From the NCBI RefSeq assembly GCF_000430645.1, contig NZ_KE387187.1:62001-126000 (forward strand): a DNA stretch of 64,000 nt. Direction: 5' to 3'. Of this stretch, positions 1 through 8,428 are shown one piece after another. This DNA comes from Aquimarina latercula DSM 2041 (GTDB lineage: Bacteria; Bacteroidota; Bacteroidia; Flavobacteriales; Flavobacteriaceae). Below the pieces are notes generated by a model that was not told the DNA's origin, ran no database searches, and worked only from the letters and a program-made list of their open reading frames with translations. Both the position numbers and the translations under genes were made by a program. Numbering within the stretch: the stretch's first letter is position 1; every line of letters starts with the position of its first letter.

Positions 1-24
1 AACCCGGTTATACCGGGTTTTTTA
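1..24 (+). terminator. Rho-independent terminator of a gene left of the window
   Basis: Bases 1-8 (AACCCGGT) pair with 12-19 (ACCGGGTT) around a 3-base loop, and a T-run follows. It ends a plus-strand transcript that lies outside the window. Confidence 0.7.
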
Positions 25-54
25 ATACTTTTTTAGATTATAAGACAACATCAA

Positions 55-86
55 AAAAAAGCGTCTTCTAAATAGAAAACGCTTCT
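55..86 (-). terminator. Terminator of the 108-938 lipoprotein gene
   Basis: Read on the minus strand, AAGCGT and ACGCTT (59-64 with 79-84) and inner TTCT/AGAA pairs form a hairpin followed by a long T-run. It lies just after the stop codon of the minus-strand lipoprotein gene. Confidence 0.7.
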
Positions 87-107
87 TTAACTGCCTAAAA
101 CAAATAT

Positions 108-938
108 TTACAATAATATTTCCCTTTCTTCACCTTCAGAATTTGTAAATACTGCAGCGTTATCACAAGATCCATCACCGTAATTCAAAGATCCATTATA
201 TGTAGTCCTTACCAATTCCACTACTCCACTTACCAAAAACCTACAACTAGCTTCTCTTCTTAACGGAGTAGAAATGGTTGTACTATGAACATTACCATTT
301 GCTAAATTAGTTTGCCAATCACCAGTAATTAAGAAAACGTTATCTCCCCAGTTACCATTAAAAGCACCTTCGATCCATTCACGAGTTTTCGACCCGGTCC
401 TAGATGCCTGAGTACCATCCACAAAAGTTACCGTAAAATCAAAACTCATTGTATATTGTGGATTACCATTCTCATTAGATTTAAGTCTAGTAATTGTTCT
501 AGATCCTGCAAATTGCACATTATCAATGAAGAAATCCTCCAAGCTGTAATTAATCAATAAAGACATGGCATCTGTATCTAGTTCATATGACATCAAAATC
601 TTTCCTTTTACAATATGACCACTTCTTACCTCACATCCTTCCGTTCCAAAATCTATTGTCACATTTTTTGTAGTATCCGTTAATTCTATGGTCACCGTAG
701 CACAATCAGGTAAAAAACGATTTATATTACTTTTTGCTAAACTCTCCTCATCTTCAAAACCTTGTAATGTGAGATCACTAAGTACCTCAGAACCATCATC
801 AATTGTTGCTGTTAATGTAGCCTCTTCACGATCGATTTCATCTACAGATAATTGATCCGTTGCTTCTTCATTATTACACCCTACTAAAACCACCGTAAAG
901 AATGCAATAAAACCAAATTTTAAAATGTTGTTCTTCAT
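108..938 (-). CDS. Putative lipoprotein of unknown function
   Basis: A 276-residue protein with a type II signal peptide: a short hydrophobic stretch ends in the lipobox LVGC near residue 21, so it should be lipidated and cell-envelope anchored. The mature part is rich in beta-type segments (for example the part around residues 110-230) and carries five further cysteines. I do not recognise a named domain. It is a single-gene unit with its own terminator, divergent from rpsO. The ATG at 938 is used because the signal peptide begins directly there. Function unknown; secreted lipoprotein is the only safe call. Confidence 0.75.
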   Translation of the reverse strand: MKNNILKFGFIAFFTVVLVGCNNEEATDQLSVDEIDREEATLTATIDDGSEVLSDLTLQGFEDEESLAKSNINRFLPDCATVTIELTDTTKNVTIDFGTEGCEVRSGHIVKGKILMSYELDTDAMSLLINYSLEDFFIDNVQFAGSRTITRLKSNENGNPQYTMSFDFTVTFVDGTQASRTGSKTREWIEGAFNGNWGDNVFLITGDWQTNLANGNVHSTTISTPLRREASCRFLVSGVVELVRTTYNGSLNYGDGSCDNAAVFTNSEGEEREILL

Positions 939-1040
939 TATCTTAATTTTTAATGTTACCCCTCTAGGACTTAATTATTTACAAAAGGTTTAATCAAACA
1001 TGTTTTTTTTCATAAGAAGCAATTCTAATATAAAAAATAC

Positions 1041-1048
1041 TATATTTG
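1041..1048 (+). promoter_or_regulatory. Probable -7 element of the rpsO promoter
   Basis: TATATTTG fits the Bacteroidota consensus TANNTTTG and lies 55 bp before the rpsO start. I see no clear TTG element 19 bp upstream, so the promoter is only partly supported. Confidence 0.5.
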
Positions 1049-1103
1049 CACGCTGATAGCAGAATGCTATTTATACATAAAAATCATTTAAAATAATATT
1101 GGA

Positions 1104-1373
1104 ATGTATTTAACAAAAGAAACAAAAGAAGAAATCTTCGCAAAACACGGAAAAGGTAAAAATGACACCGGTTCTGCAGAAGGACAAATTGCATTATTTA
1201 CGCACAGAATTACTCATTTAACTGAGCACTTAAAAAACAACCGTAAGGATTTTAACACTGAACGTTCGTTAGTAAAGTTAGTAGGTAAGCGTAGAGATCT
1301 TTTAGACTATCTTGTTAAGAAAGATATTATGAGATATCGTGCAATTGTAAAAGAATTAGGATTAAGAAAATAA
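1104..1373 (+). CDS. rpsO: 30S ribosomal protein S15
   Basis: An 89-residue protein of the normal S15 length. The conserved features are visible: GSAEGQIA near the N-terminus, the helical segment with ITHLTEHLKNN, and the LVGKRRDLLDYL block that contacts 16S rRNA. It binds the central domain of 16S rRNA early in small-subunit assembly. It is followed by a strong terminator and then pnp, the common rpsO-pnp order of bacteria, although here the two are split by a terminator and a structured 250-base gap. Confidence 0.98.
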   Translation: MYLTKETKEEIFAKHGKGKNDTGSAEGQIALFTHRITHLTEHLKNNRKDFNTERSLVKLVGKRRDLLDYLVKKDIMRYRAIVKELGLRK

Positions 1374-1380
1374 TCAAAAA

Positions 1381-1405
1381 AGAGAGGCAGTACGCCTCTC
1401 TTTTT
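1381..1405 (+). terminator. Terminator after rpsO
   Basis: AGAGAGGC (1381-1388) pairs with GCCTCTCT (1394-1401) over a 5-base loop and runs into TTTT. It sits 8 bases after the rpsO stop. Confidence 0.85.
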
Positions 1406-1446
1406 AATTATATTCATTTCTAATAGAATACGTTTAAATTAAAAAA

Positions 1447-1552
1447 CGTTTTGATCAAGAGATGATCAAAACGATGCCTTAGTTTTTCATTGGTCGCGCA
1501 ACTACACAACAACAACACAACCTTGTCCGTCCGAGTAAGACGGAAACCAATG
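1447..1552 (+). promoter_or_regulatory. Structured leader upstream of pnp
   Basis: Three inverted repeats lie in the gap before pnp. First, a perfect 11-bp stem CGTTTTGATCA / TGATCAAAACG (1447-1457 with 1463-1473, loop AGAGA) with no T-run after it. Second, CATTGGT / ACCAATG (1488-1494 with 1546-1552), which encloses a third 6-bp stem TCCGTC / GACGGA (1526-1531 with 1539-1544). In E. coli the pnp leader forms a stem cut by RNase III and is the site of PNPase autoregulation; a similar role here is inference. Confidence 0.5.
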
Positions 1553-1622
1553 TTTAATGAAACCTTTGATATTTGAAGTATCTAATTAACTGACGATATA
1601 TAGGGTTAGAATCAAAAAAAAT

Positions 1623-3812
1623 ATGATTCCAAAAGTTTATAGAGAGGTCATTGATCTAGGAGATGGAAGAGAAATTAGCCTAGAGACCGGAAAATTAGCA
1701 AAACAGGCGCACGGATCTGTAGTTGTTCAATCAGGAAAATGTATGTTATTGTGTACTGTAGTTTCTAACTACAAAGCTGCAGATGTAGATTTCCTTCCTT
1801 TAACAGTAGATTATAGAGAAAAATTTGCTGCTGCAGGTCGTTATCCAGGTGGCTTTTTCAAAAGAGAAGCTAGACCAAGTGACGGAGAAGTGTTAACAAT
1901 GAGATTAGTTGACCGTGTATTACGCCCTTTATTCCCTAAAGATTATCATTCTGAAACTCAGGTAATGATCCAATTAATGTCTCATGACGAAGATGTTATG
2001 CCAGATGCCATGGCAGGATTAGCAGCCTCTGCTGCAATACAGTTATCAGATTTTCCTTTTGAATGTGCTATTTCTGAAGCAAGAGTAGGACGTATTAACG
2101 GTGAGTTTATTATCAACCCAACAAGAGCTCAATTAGAAGAATCCGATATTGATATGATGATCGGTGCATCAGCTGACTCTGTAATGATGGTTGAAGGAGA
2201 GATGGATGAAATCTCTGAAGAAGAAATGACTGAGGCTATTAAATTTGCTCATGAAGCCATAAAAGTTCAATGTGCTGCTCAAGAAAGATTAGCAGAAGCT
2301 TTCGGAAAGAAAGAAGTTCGCGAATACGAGCCAGAAAGAAATGATGAAGATTTAGCTAAGAAAATTCATGATATGGCATATGATAAAGTATATGCTGTAG
2401 CAAAACAAGGTTCTTCTAAACATGAAAGAGGAGCTGCTTTTGCTGAAATCAAAGAAGAGATAAAAGCAACTTTCTCTGAAGAAGAGTTAGAAGATTATGG
2501 AGATTTAGTATCCAAATATTATTCGAAAGCAGAAAAAGCTGCTGTTCGTGATTTAACACTTAATGAAGGATTACGTCTTGATGGTAGAAAAACTACTGAG
2601 ATTAGACCTATTTGGTGTGAGGTAGATTATTTACCTTCTACACATGGATCGTCTATATTTACAAGAGGAGAAACTCAAGCACTGGCAACAGTAACTTTAG
2701 GAACATCTAGAGAAGCTAATCAAATAGATATGCCATCGTACGAAGGAGAAGAAACATTCTATCTTCATTATAACTTTCCTCCTTTCTCAACTGGTGAGGC
2801 AAGACCTATACGAGGTACTTCTAGAAGAGAAGTTGGACACGGTAATTTAGCGCAACGAGCTCTTAAAGGCATGATTCCTAATGATTGCCCTTATACAGTT
2901 CGAGTTGTTTCTGAAGTATTAGAATCTAACGGTTCTTCTTCTATGGCAACTGTGTGTTCTGGTACAATGGCATTAATGGATGCTGGTGTACAACTTAAAA
3001 AACCAGTTTCTGGTATTGCAATGGGACTAATATCTGACGCTGATTCTGGAAATTACGCAGTATTATCAGATATCTTAGGTGATGAAGATCATTTAGGGGA
3101 TATGGACTTTAAAGTTACAGGAACAGCTGATGGTATTACGGCTTGTCAAATGGATATTAAAGTTAAAGGTTTAAGTTATGAAATCTTAGTAAATGCTTTA
3201 AATCAAGCACGTGATGGGCGTCTTCATATACTTGAAAAACTTACCGATACGATCGAGACACCAAATAACGATGTTAAGGCACACGCACCAAAAATGGTTA
3301 CCAGAACAATCCCTGGAGAATACATTGGAGCACTTATCGGACCTGGTGGAAAAGTAATTCAAGAATTACAAAAAACTACAGGTACTACTATTGTAATCAA
3401 TGAAGATCCTGTTACAGAAGAAGGAATTGTAGAAATTCTAGGAACTGGACAAGAAGGAATTGAAGCAGTATTAGCTAAAATTGATTCTATTACTTTTAAG
3501 CCACAAGTTGGAAGTGTATACGAAGTAAAAGTAGTTAAAATGCTAGATTTTGGTGCTGTTGTAGAATATACAGAAGCTCCTGGTAACGAAGTACTACTTC
3601 ATGTTTCTGAATTAGCTTGGGAACGAACTGAAAATGTAAGTGATGTAGTAAACATGGGGGACGTTATGGATGTAAAATACTTCGGTATTGATTCCAGAAC
3701 GCGTAAAGAAAAAGTTTCTAGAAAAGCCCTATTACCTAGACCTCCTAGAAAAGAAGGTGATAAACCAAGAGGTGATAGAAAACCAAGAAATAATGACCAA
3801 AAAGAGAATTAA
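1623..3812 (+). CDS. pnp: Polynucleotide phosphorylase
   Basis: A 729-residue 3'-to-5' exoribonuclease that releases nucleoside diphosphates using phosphate. The family architecture is complete: first RNase PH domain (about 14-145), helical linker (150-230), second RNase PH domain (about 325-460, with FPPFSTGEARP and SNGSSSMATVCSG), KH domain (about 560-620, with the GALIGPGGKVI loop) and S1 domain (about 630-700). The last 25 residues are a basic, disordered tail. It follows rpsO, and probably acts in mRNA turnover; the leader may autoregulate it. Confidence 0.98.
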   Translation: MIPKVYREVIDLGDGREISLETGKLAKQAHGSVVVQSGKCMLLCTVVSNYKAADVDFLPLTVDYREKFAAAGRYPGGFFKREARPSDGEVLTMRLVDRVLRPLFPKDYHSETQVMIQLMSHDEDVMPDAMAGLAASAAIQLSDFPFECAISEARVGRINGEFIINPTRAQLEESDIDMMIGASADSVMMVEGEMDEISEEEMTEAIKFAHEAIKVQCAAQERLAEAFGKKEVREYEPERNDEDLAKKIHDMAYDKVYAVAKQGSSKHERGAAFAEIKEEIKATFSEEELEDYGDLVSKYYSKAEKAAVRDLTLNEGLRLDGRKTTEIRPIWCEVDYLPSTHGSSIFTRGETQALATVTLGTSREANQIDMPSYEGEETFYLHYNFPPFSTGEARPIRGTSRREVGHGNLAQRALKGMIPNDCPYTVRVVSEVLESNGSSSMATVCSGTMALMDAGVQLKKPVSGIAMGLISDADSGNYAVLSDILGDEDHLGDMDFKVTGTADGITACQMDIKVKGLSYEILVNALNQARDGRLHILEKLTDTIETPNNDVKAHAPKMVTRTIPGEYIGALIGPGGKVIQELQKTTGTTIVINEDPVTEEGIVEILGTGQEGIEAVLAKIDSITFKPQVGSVYEVKVVKMLDFGAVVEYTEAPGNEVLLHVSELAWERTENVSDVVNMGDVMDVKYFGIDSRTRKEKVSRKALLPRPPRKEGDKPRGDRKPRNNDQKEN

Positions 3813-3838
3813 TATACTCTCTTTATGATACTTAAAAA

Positions 3839-3870
3839 ACGCCTTCATATTTTGAAGGCGTTTTTGTTTT
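3839..3870 (+). terminator. Terminator after pnp
   Basis: ACGCCTTCA (3839-3847) pairs with TGAAGGCGT (3853-3861) over a 5-base loop, followed by TTTTGTTTT. Confidence 0.85.
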
Positions 3871-3883
3871 CTTATAAAATATA

Positions 3884-3940
3884 TTGATTTTACGAAAATG
3901 AACAGTATATTTGTATTGGTTGACCAAATTGGTTGACCAA
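3884..3940 (+). promoter_or_regulatory. Alginate lyase promoter with two tandem UxuR/GntR-like operators
   Basis: TTG (3884-3886), a spacer of exactly 19 bp and TATATTTG (3906-3913) match the Bacteroidota promoter. Directly after the -7 element come two copies of the imperfect palindrome TTGGTTGACCAA (3916-3927 and 3929-3940), 13 bp apart, which would cover the transcription start. The half-sites TTGGT/ACCAA with a 2-bp centre match the operator shape of the hexuronate repressors UxuR/ExuR (GntR family, FadR subfamily). The placement suggests repression relieved by a uronate; the regulator is not in the window. Confidence 0.7.
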
Positions 3941-3970
3941 TTTTAAACAAAAAAAGTAAAGCCCTAAATT

Positions 3971-6481
3971 ATGAAAAACAATTATTTGAAGGTGTTTACC
4001 TTCTTATTAGTATTAGTCACTTCTTACAGTCATACCTACTCTCAGATTGTAAACAATAATTCAGAATTACAAACAGCTATTACCAATGCTAATGCCGGAA
4101 CTACTATCACATTAGCAAATGGTACTTGGACTGATGTACAAATCAACATCAATAAAAACGGTACCGAAACAAATCCTGTTACCATCAAAGCACAAACTCC
4201 AGGATCAGTTTTTTTTGAAGGCAACTCACGAGTTAGTATGGGTGGTTCATATATCATTTTGGAAGGTGTAGTTTTTCAAAACCCATCCAACCTGGATGTA
4301 AGTGGTAGTATTATTGAGCCTGTAATAGAGCTCCGAGATACTAGCAACAATGAATGTGATCATTGTACAATTACAAACATTAAAATAGACACTTACAATG
4401 GAACTGCAGCTCAAGAACTATTGACGTTTAAATGGATCATTGTTTATGGGCAATACAATGAAATAAGCTTTTGCTCATTCGAAGGAAAATATGGTATAGG
4501 AAGTATAATAAATGATAATAGAAATGCCACTTCTACCGAATTTGCGGAGCCAGATTTTACAAAAATACATCATAATTACTTTGCTGATCGAACGCCTGTT
4601 GGTGTGGTAAATGATCTAAATGATCAGGATGCTATTAGAATAGGAAATAGTAGTACTTCATTACATCCTTCAAATACTGAAGTATATGACAATCTATTTT
4701 ACAATTGGTCTGGAGAAGTCGAAATCATTTCTAATAAAAGTGGTGAGAATAAGTACTACAACAATACTTTTAGAGATTATCAGGGAACTCTAACACTACG
4801 ACACGGCGATGATTGCGAAGTTTATAACAATTTCTTTTTTGCTGAAAACAATCTTTTTTCAGGTGGTATTCGTGTAATCGGAGAAGGACATAAAATATAC
4901 AACAATTATATTGAAGGAGTAAATTCTGAAAAACCTGACGGAGGGAATACCAAAACTGCAGGAGCTATTAATGTCAGTAATGGACAAGAAAATTCACCGC
5001 TTAATCGTTATTTCCAAGTTAAAGATGCAATTATAGTAAATAATACTTTTGTTAATTGTGATTATGGGTTTAGAATTGGGACTAGCGTAAGTAGCAATCC
5101 AGTGTTAACCTTAGCACCAGAAAATTTAGTGATTGCTAACAATATTATGATTAATACAGAAGAAAGTGCGGTTGATGAACAAACAGTCCCAATAGGTACT
5201 TCTATCTATCAAGGAAATATTACTCAAAATGGAGCTTGGGATCTTACTACAGGAACTAATAACAATCAAGTTGTTACTAATGGACTTTTAGAAAATGGGA
5301 CTTTGTATTATGAATTAGGAAGTAATAGTCCAGCTATTGACGCTGCTGTTGGAAGCTATCCTTTTGTGACTACCGATATCTTAGGCGGAAATCGATCCGG
5401 AAATCTTGATGCAGGTGCTGAAGAATTCAATTCAGGTGGTTCTCGTATTCCATATACCACTGCCGATGTAGGTGTTTCAATTGGTTTTGGTGGAACCGGT
5501 ATTGACACTCCTAGATTAACCACAAATACTACATCTATAAATGTAGCAAGAAGTTCAGGAAATACTTTGTTTGATATTGATGCTAATGTAGATTGGACAA
5601 TTACCGATAATGCGGATTGGTTAACTCTTGACATAACCTCCGGAAGCAACTCGGCAATAATTACAGCTAATTTCACAGAAAACACCTCATCCTCTCAACG
5701 TACGGCTACTATTACTATTAGTGAGGTAACTGGAGGAAGTGATTTAACTACTATGTTGACCATAACACAATCTAATATATTTTCGGAAGAAATTACAATT
5801 GTTGATGCAACTGCTATAGGAACCGAACCAGGAAAACCAAATGTAGGACCTCAATTTGCTTGGGATGATAATGTAACCGACGCAGAATACTGGACAGGAG
5901 ATGCCAATACTGAACCAGAGGTTTCTATAACGTTTGATCTATCTTGTATCAGAGTTTTAAGTGAAATAGGAATTCATGTACTTAAAGCTGATGAAAGAAC
6001 TATTAATTTTGACATTGCAGTATCGGATGACCAAACAGGTCCATTTGCCAGCATATTAACGGGTCAAGATAGTATGATTGAAACAGGTGCGGAAAATACA
6101 GAACAATTTTTTAACCTTAATAATGCAACAGGGAGATATGTAAAATTTACTTCTAACGGAAATAGCACTGGTTCTGGATTTGCAAGTATTGTAGAAGTTA
6201 ACATCTATGGTGATACCACCTGTGATGCTACACTAGGAGTAGATGACAATCTTCTTTCTTCTAAAGGTATTTTATTATATCCTATCCCTGCAAAAAACCA
6301 ACCTATTGTAATCGAATCCAACACGATAATTGGAAAAGTAGAAGTATTTGACTTACACGGAAGGCTAATGTTGAAAAAAGAAATTGACAGTAGTATTGGT
6401 CAATTAGAAATTAGTAATCTTAGCACAGGGACTTACATTGCTAAAATACAAGGAGCTTATGGTCGTTTTATAATTCAATAA
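3971..6481 (+). CDS. Secreted PL6-family alginate lyase with T9SS sorting domain
   Basis: An 836-residue multidomain enzyme. A signal peptide ends around residue 24. Residues about 25-450 look like the right-handed beta-helix of polysaccharide lyase family 6 (chondroitinase B/alginate lyase), with repeated N-rich strands and the conserved segments HHNYFADRTP and ALRHGD-like LTLRHGDDCEVYNN. Residues about 515-600 resemble a BACON domain, about 610-745 an F5/8 type C-like carbohydrate-binding domain, and the last 80 residues a type IX secretion type A sorting domain (LLYPIPAKNQPI, ending in GRFIIQ). It should be exported by T9SS to the surface or medium to cut alginate. No other alginate utilisation genes are adjacent. 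Confidence 0.88.
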   Translation: MKNNYLKVFTFLLVLVTSYSHTYSQIVNNNSELQTAITNANAGTTITLANGTWTDVQININKNGTETNPVTIKAQTPGSVFFEGNSRVSMGGSYIILEGVVFQNPSNLDVSGSIIEPVIELRDTSNNECDHCTITNIKIDTYNGTAAQELLTFKWIIVYGQYNEISFCSFEGKYGIGSIINDNRNATSTEFAEPDFTKIHHNYFADRTPVGVVNDLNDQDAIRIGNSSTSLHPSNTEVYDNLFYNWSGEVEIISNKSGENKYYNNTFRDYQGTLTLRHGDDCEVYNNFFFAENNLFSGGIRVIGEGHKIYNNYIEGVNSEKPDGGNTKTAGAINVSNGQENSPLNRYFQVKDAIIVNNTFVNCDYGFRIGTSVSSNPVLTLAPENLVIANNIMINTEESAVDEQTVPIGTSIYQGNITQNGAWDLTTGTNNNQVVTNGLLENGTLYYELGSNSPAIDAAVGSYPFVTTDILGGNRSGNLDAGAEEFNSGGSRIPYTTADVGVSIGFGGTGIDTPRLTTNTTSINVARSSGNTLFDIDANVDWTITDNADWLTLDITSGSNSAIITANFTENTSSSQRTATITISEVTGGSDLTTMLTITQSNIFSEEITIVDATAIGTEPGKPNVGPQFAWDDNVTDAEYWTGDANTEPEVSITFDLSCIRVLSEIGIHVLKADERTINFDIAVSDDQTGPFASILTGQDSMIETGAENTEQFFNLNNATGRYVKFTSNGNSTGSGFASIVEVNIYGDTTCDATLGVDDNLLSSKGILLYPIPAKNQPIVIESNTIIGKVEVFDLHGRLMLKKEIDSSIGQLEISNLSTGTYIAKIQGAYGRFIIQ

Positions 6482-6500
6482 TCATAAATAACAAACAAAA

Positions 6501-6540
6501 TAAACGCCTTTAATACATGAAATTAAAGGTGTTTATGTTT
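6501..6540. terminator. Bidirectional terminator between convergent genes
   Basis: TAAACGCCTTTAAT (6501-6514) pairs with ATTAAAGGTGTTTA (6522-6535), flanked by A-rich and T-rich sequence. It can end both the alginate lyase transcript and the minus-strand gene at 6560-7120. Confidence 0.75.
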
Positions 6541-6559
6541 TTAATAAAGAAAAATTAAC

Positions 6560-7120
6560 TCAATTAAATTTATACTGAAAAACAACATTTCCGCTATAGG
6601 TTGTGTTTATAGAATTAAAATTTACAAAGGGACTTAAACCAAAAGCAAACCTTTTAGCCGGATAAAACAATAATTTAGTATTTATAGGAATTCCTAGAAC
6701 ATTCTTTTGATCTGTAGTACCACTTTTTGTTGTAATTTTATGATGATATAGACCTATCCCAATGTTACCCTCTATTTTGAGCCATCTTGTTAATTCTAGC
6801 TCCCTTCCATATAATAAATTAACTCCGTAAAAACCCTGTAACTCTGGATCATCTCCAAAGTTTATAATTACCAATTCAGTTCCCGTTTCTAGGTGAAAAG
6901 AAAAAATATTTTTCTTATATGACATAGAAACAAGACCATTAACAGTTATTCCGCTATGATCATATAAATCATTATTCTGGGGTTTAGAATGATATATTCC
7001 AAAACCTGACTGTATAGATCTAAATTTGAATTTATTGTTTTCTAAAGAGGTGTTACCTTGTTGACTCAAAGTAATTATTGACAATAACATCGCTATCGTA
7101 GTGATAAAAAATCTTCTCAT
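6560..7120 (-). CDS. Small secreted outer-membrane-like protein
   Basis: A 186-residue protein with a signal peptide (cleavage expected near residue 20, before QGNTSL). The rest is alternating beta-type sequence and ends with VVFQYKFN, an aromatic C-terminus typical of small outer membrane barrels. No named family recognised. Its promoter shares an exact architecture (paired 15-bp palindromes plus TATGTTTG) with the next gene upstream at 7300-7998, so the two are probably co-regulated paralogue-like envelope genes. Confidence 0.65.
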   Translation of the reverse strand: MRRFFITTIAMLLSIITLSQQGNTSLENNKFKFRSIQSGFGIYHSKPQNNDLYDHSGITVNGLVSMSYKKNIFSFHLETGTELVIINFGDDPELQGFYGVNLLYGRELELTRWLKIEGNIGIGLYHHKITTKSGTTDQKNVLGIPINTKLLFYPAKRFAFGLSPFVNFNSINTTYSGNVVFQYKFN

Positions 7121-7150
7121 AATAAGAATGTTTAAAATTGTTTAGTTATT

Positions 7151-7225
7151 CAAACATAAAAGCTATTTATCTACTACAGTTGTCAAAAACACAAGGGTAA
7201 AAACATATCTTTGTGATTAACACAA
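7151..7225 (-). promoter_or_regulatory. Promoter with paired 15-bp operators (regulon of the 12155 HTH protein, inferred)
   Basis: On the minus strand the -7 element TATGTTTG is at 7158-7151. The proximal operator TTGTCAAAAACACAA (7180-7194) is centred 32.5 bp from the -7 centre; the distal operator TTGTGATTAACACAA (7211-7225) is centred exactly 31 bp further upstream. The same spacings occur at three other promoters in the 7-12 kb region. Confidence 0.75.
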
Positions 7226-7247
7226 CCAAAACATTACATCATAAAAA

Positions 7248-7275
7248 AACCTTCTAAAAATTATTAAAAGGTCTT
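7248..7275 (-). terminator. Probable terminator of the 7300-7998 gene
   Basis: On the minus strand GACCTT and AAGGTT arms enclose an AT-rich loop and are followed by a T-run (AAAAAAACC on the plus strand). It lies about 25 bases beyond the stop codon. Confidence 0.55.
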
Positions 7276-7299
7276 TTAATACTAGTTAAATAGATTAAT

Positions 7300-7998
7300 T
7301 CAAAAGAGTCTTCCCAAAACAACTCCAAACTGTAATCCATATACACTTTTTACTCCATTTAGATTACCATATGCAGAAAGTTCTACACCTACTACCCTAG
7401 TAAAGGTATATCTTAAAGATATTTTAGAAAATCCTCCAAAAATTATTTTCTTATTCTCCTTACTTCTCATATAATCCAGTGATGGACCTGACCCATCACC
7501 TGGAAAACAAAAACCAAAACCACAAGATGACGCTGGAGAATACTTAGCCGTATATTCATAATCCTCACTATATATAATAGAAGGACCACCCATTACAAAT
7601 ATGCTAAGGGATCTCGTTTTATTAAGGGCAAAAGACTTAAACACGTTAGGTGATAAAGAATATAATCTATTATCTCTTTTACTATTATAAGTAAATCTTT
7701 TTTCAATTCCGGAGGGTAATTCAGTACCTTCAAAATTTTCAATCTCTGTAACTGGGGGAATTCCTTTAGTACTTTCTGCTGTATAAGCGGATCTTGTAAA
7801 ATCAAAGCCATAACCCCATCCATTCTTCCGCTCAAACAATACACCTGCATAAATATCTAATTCATTACTCTCGTCACTTACAATCGTACTGAACCCATTT
7901 GTGAAAGCAATCGGCTTTTTATCAGTTCTTATATCTTGACCATGACAATATTTAGAGATACACAGTAGCAAAAGGAATAATTTAATTAATCTTTTCAT
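7300..7998 (-). CDS. Secreted envelope protein of unknown function
   Basis: About 232 residues from the ATG at 7998, chosen because a good signal peptide (basic MKRLIK, hydrophobic LLLLCIS, cleavage near CHG-Q) starts there; an upstream ATG at 8043 would add 15 residues and is unlikely. The mature protein has many beta-type strands and two close cysteines in CGFGFCF. It ends in a hydrophobic aromatic stretch (VVLGRLF), which suggests an outer membrane barrel. No named family recognised. Promoter architecture is the same as that of the 6560-7120 gene. Confidence 0.65.
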   Translation of the reverse strand: MKRLIKLFLLLLCISKYCHGQDIRTDKKPIAFTNGFSTIVSDESNELDIYAGVLFERKNGWGYGFDFTRSAYTAESTKGIPPVTEIENFEGTELPSGIEKRFTYNSKRDNRLYSLSPNVFKSFALNKTRSLSIFVMGGPSIIYSEDYEYTAKYSPASSCGFGFCFPGDGSGPSLDYMRSKENKKIIFGGFSKISLRYTFTRVVGVELSAYGNLNGVKSVYGLQFGVVLGRLF

Positions 7999-8024
7999 TA
8001 TAAAAATTTTATTGTTTAGTGATT

Positions 8025-8099
8025 CAAACATATTATTTATCAATCAACTGCTATTGTCAATAACACAAGCCAAAAATTTTGTTTTTGCGATAATCACAA
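8025..8099 (-). promoter_or_regulatory. Promoter with paired 15-bp operators
   Basis: Minus strand: -7 element TATGTTTG at 8032-8025; proximal operator TTGTCAATAACACAA (8054-8068), centre 32.5 bp upstream of the -7 centre; distal operator TTGCGATAATCACAA (8085-8099), 31 bp further. The layout is identical to that of 7151-7225. Confidence 0.75.
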
Positions 8100-8381
8100 T
8101 GCAAGAGTCATTCACTCATCAGGACTAAGTAAAATTATGCATGCAAATGCAACATGCTTTTGAGGGGAAACAGTCTTATTTTGTGGATACAAGTCAAATC
8201 CATAAGGAGGAAGTGACTAAAAATTATATTTCATTCTAGCAATTTGTATTATTTCTGTATCCAAAATAACTTCAAATATTTCAAGTGAGTCATTTTACAA
8301 CCAATATCCAGTGGCTTAGATCATTAAAAAACACTACTATTTTTGTGGTAATCGCAATAATACATCACTAAATAAAAACAA
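8100..8381. other. Gene-free stretch with an orphan operator
   Basis: No convincing gene lies here. The longest plus-strand reading frame with an ATG is about 30 codons (from 8147) and has no recognisable features. One more copy of the 15-bp palindrome, TTGTGGTAATCGCAA, is at 8343-8357, but I find neither a partner 31 bp away nor a TANNTTTG at the expected distance. It may be the remnant of a lost regulated gene. Confidence 0.45.
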
Positions 8382-8402
8382 GCACCTTCTGTATGAAGGT
8401 GC
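8382..8402 (-). terminator. Terminator of the desaturase operon
   Basis: GCACCTTC (8382-8389) pairs with GAAGGTGC (8395-8402) over a 5-base loop; on the minus strand a T-rich run follows. It lies 27 bases past the stop of the second desaturase. Confidence 0.8.
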
Positions 8403-8428
8403 CTATTCTTTATTATAATTATCAGTTC

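Noticed and set aside
7593..7850. Alternative minus-strand reading frame inside the 7300-7998 gene
   Set aside because: It is a shifted frame of a gene with a good signal peptide; no frameshift is needed to explain the main frame.
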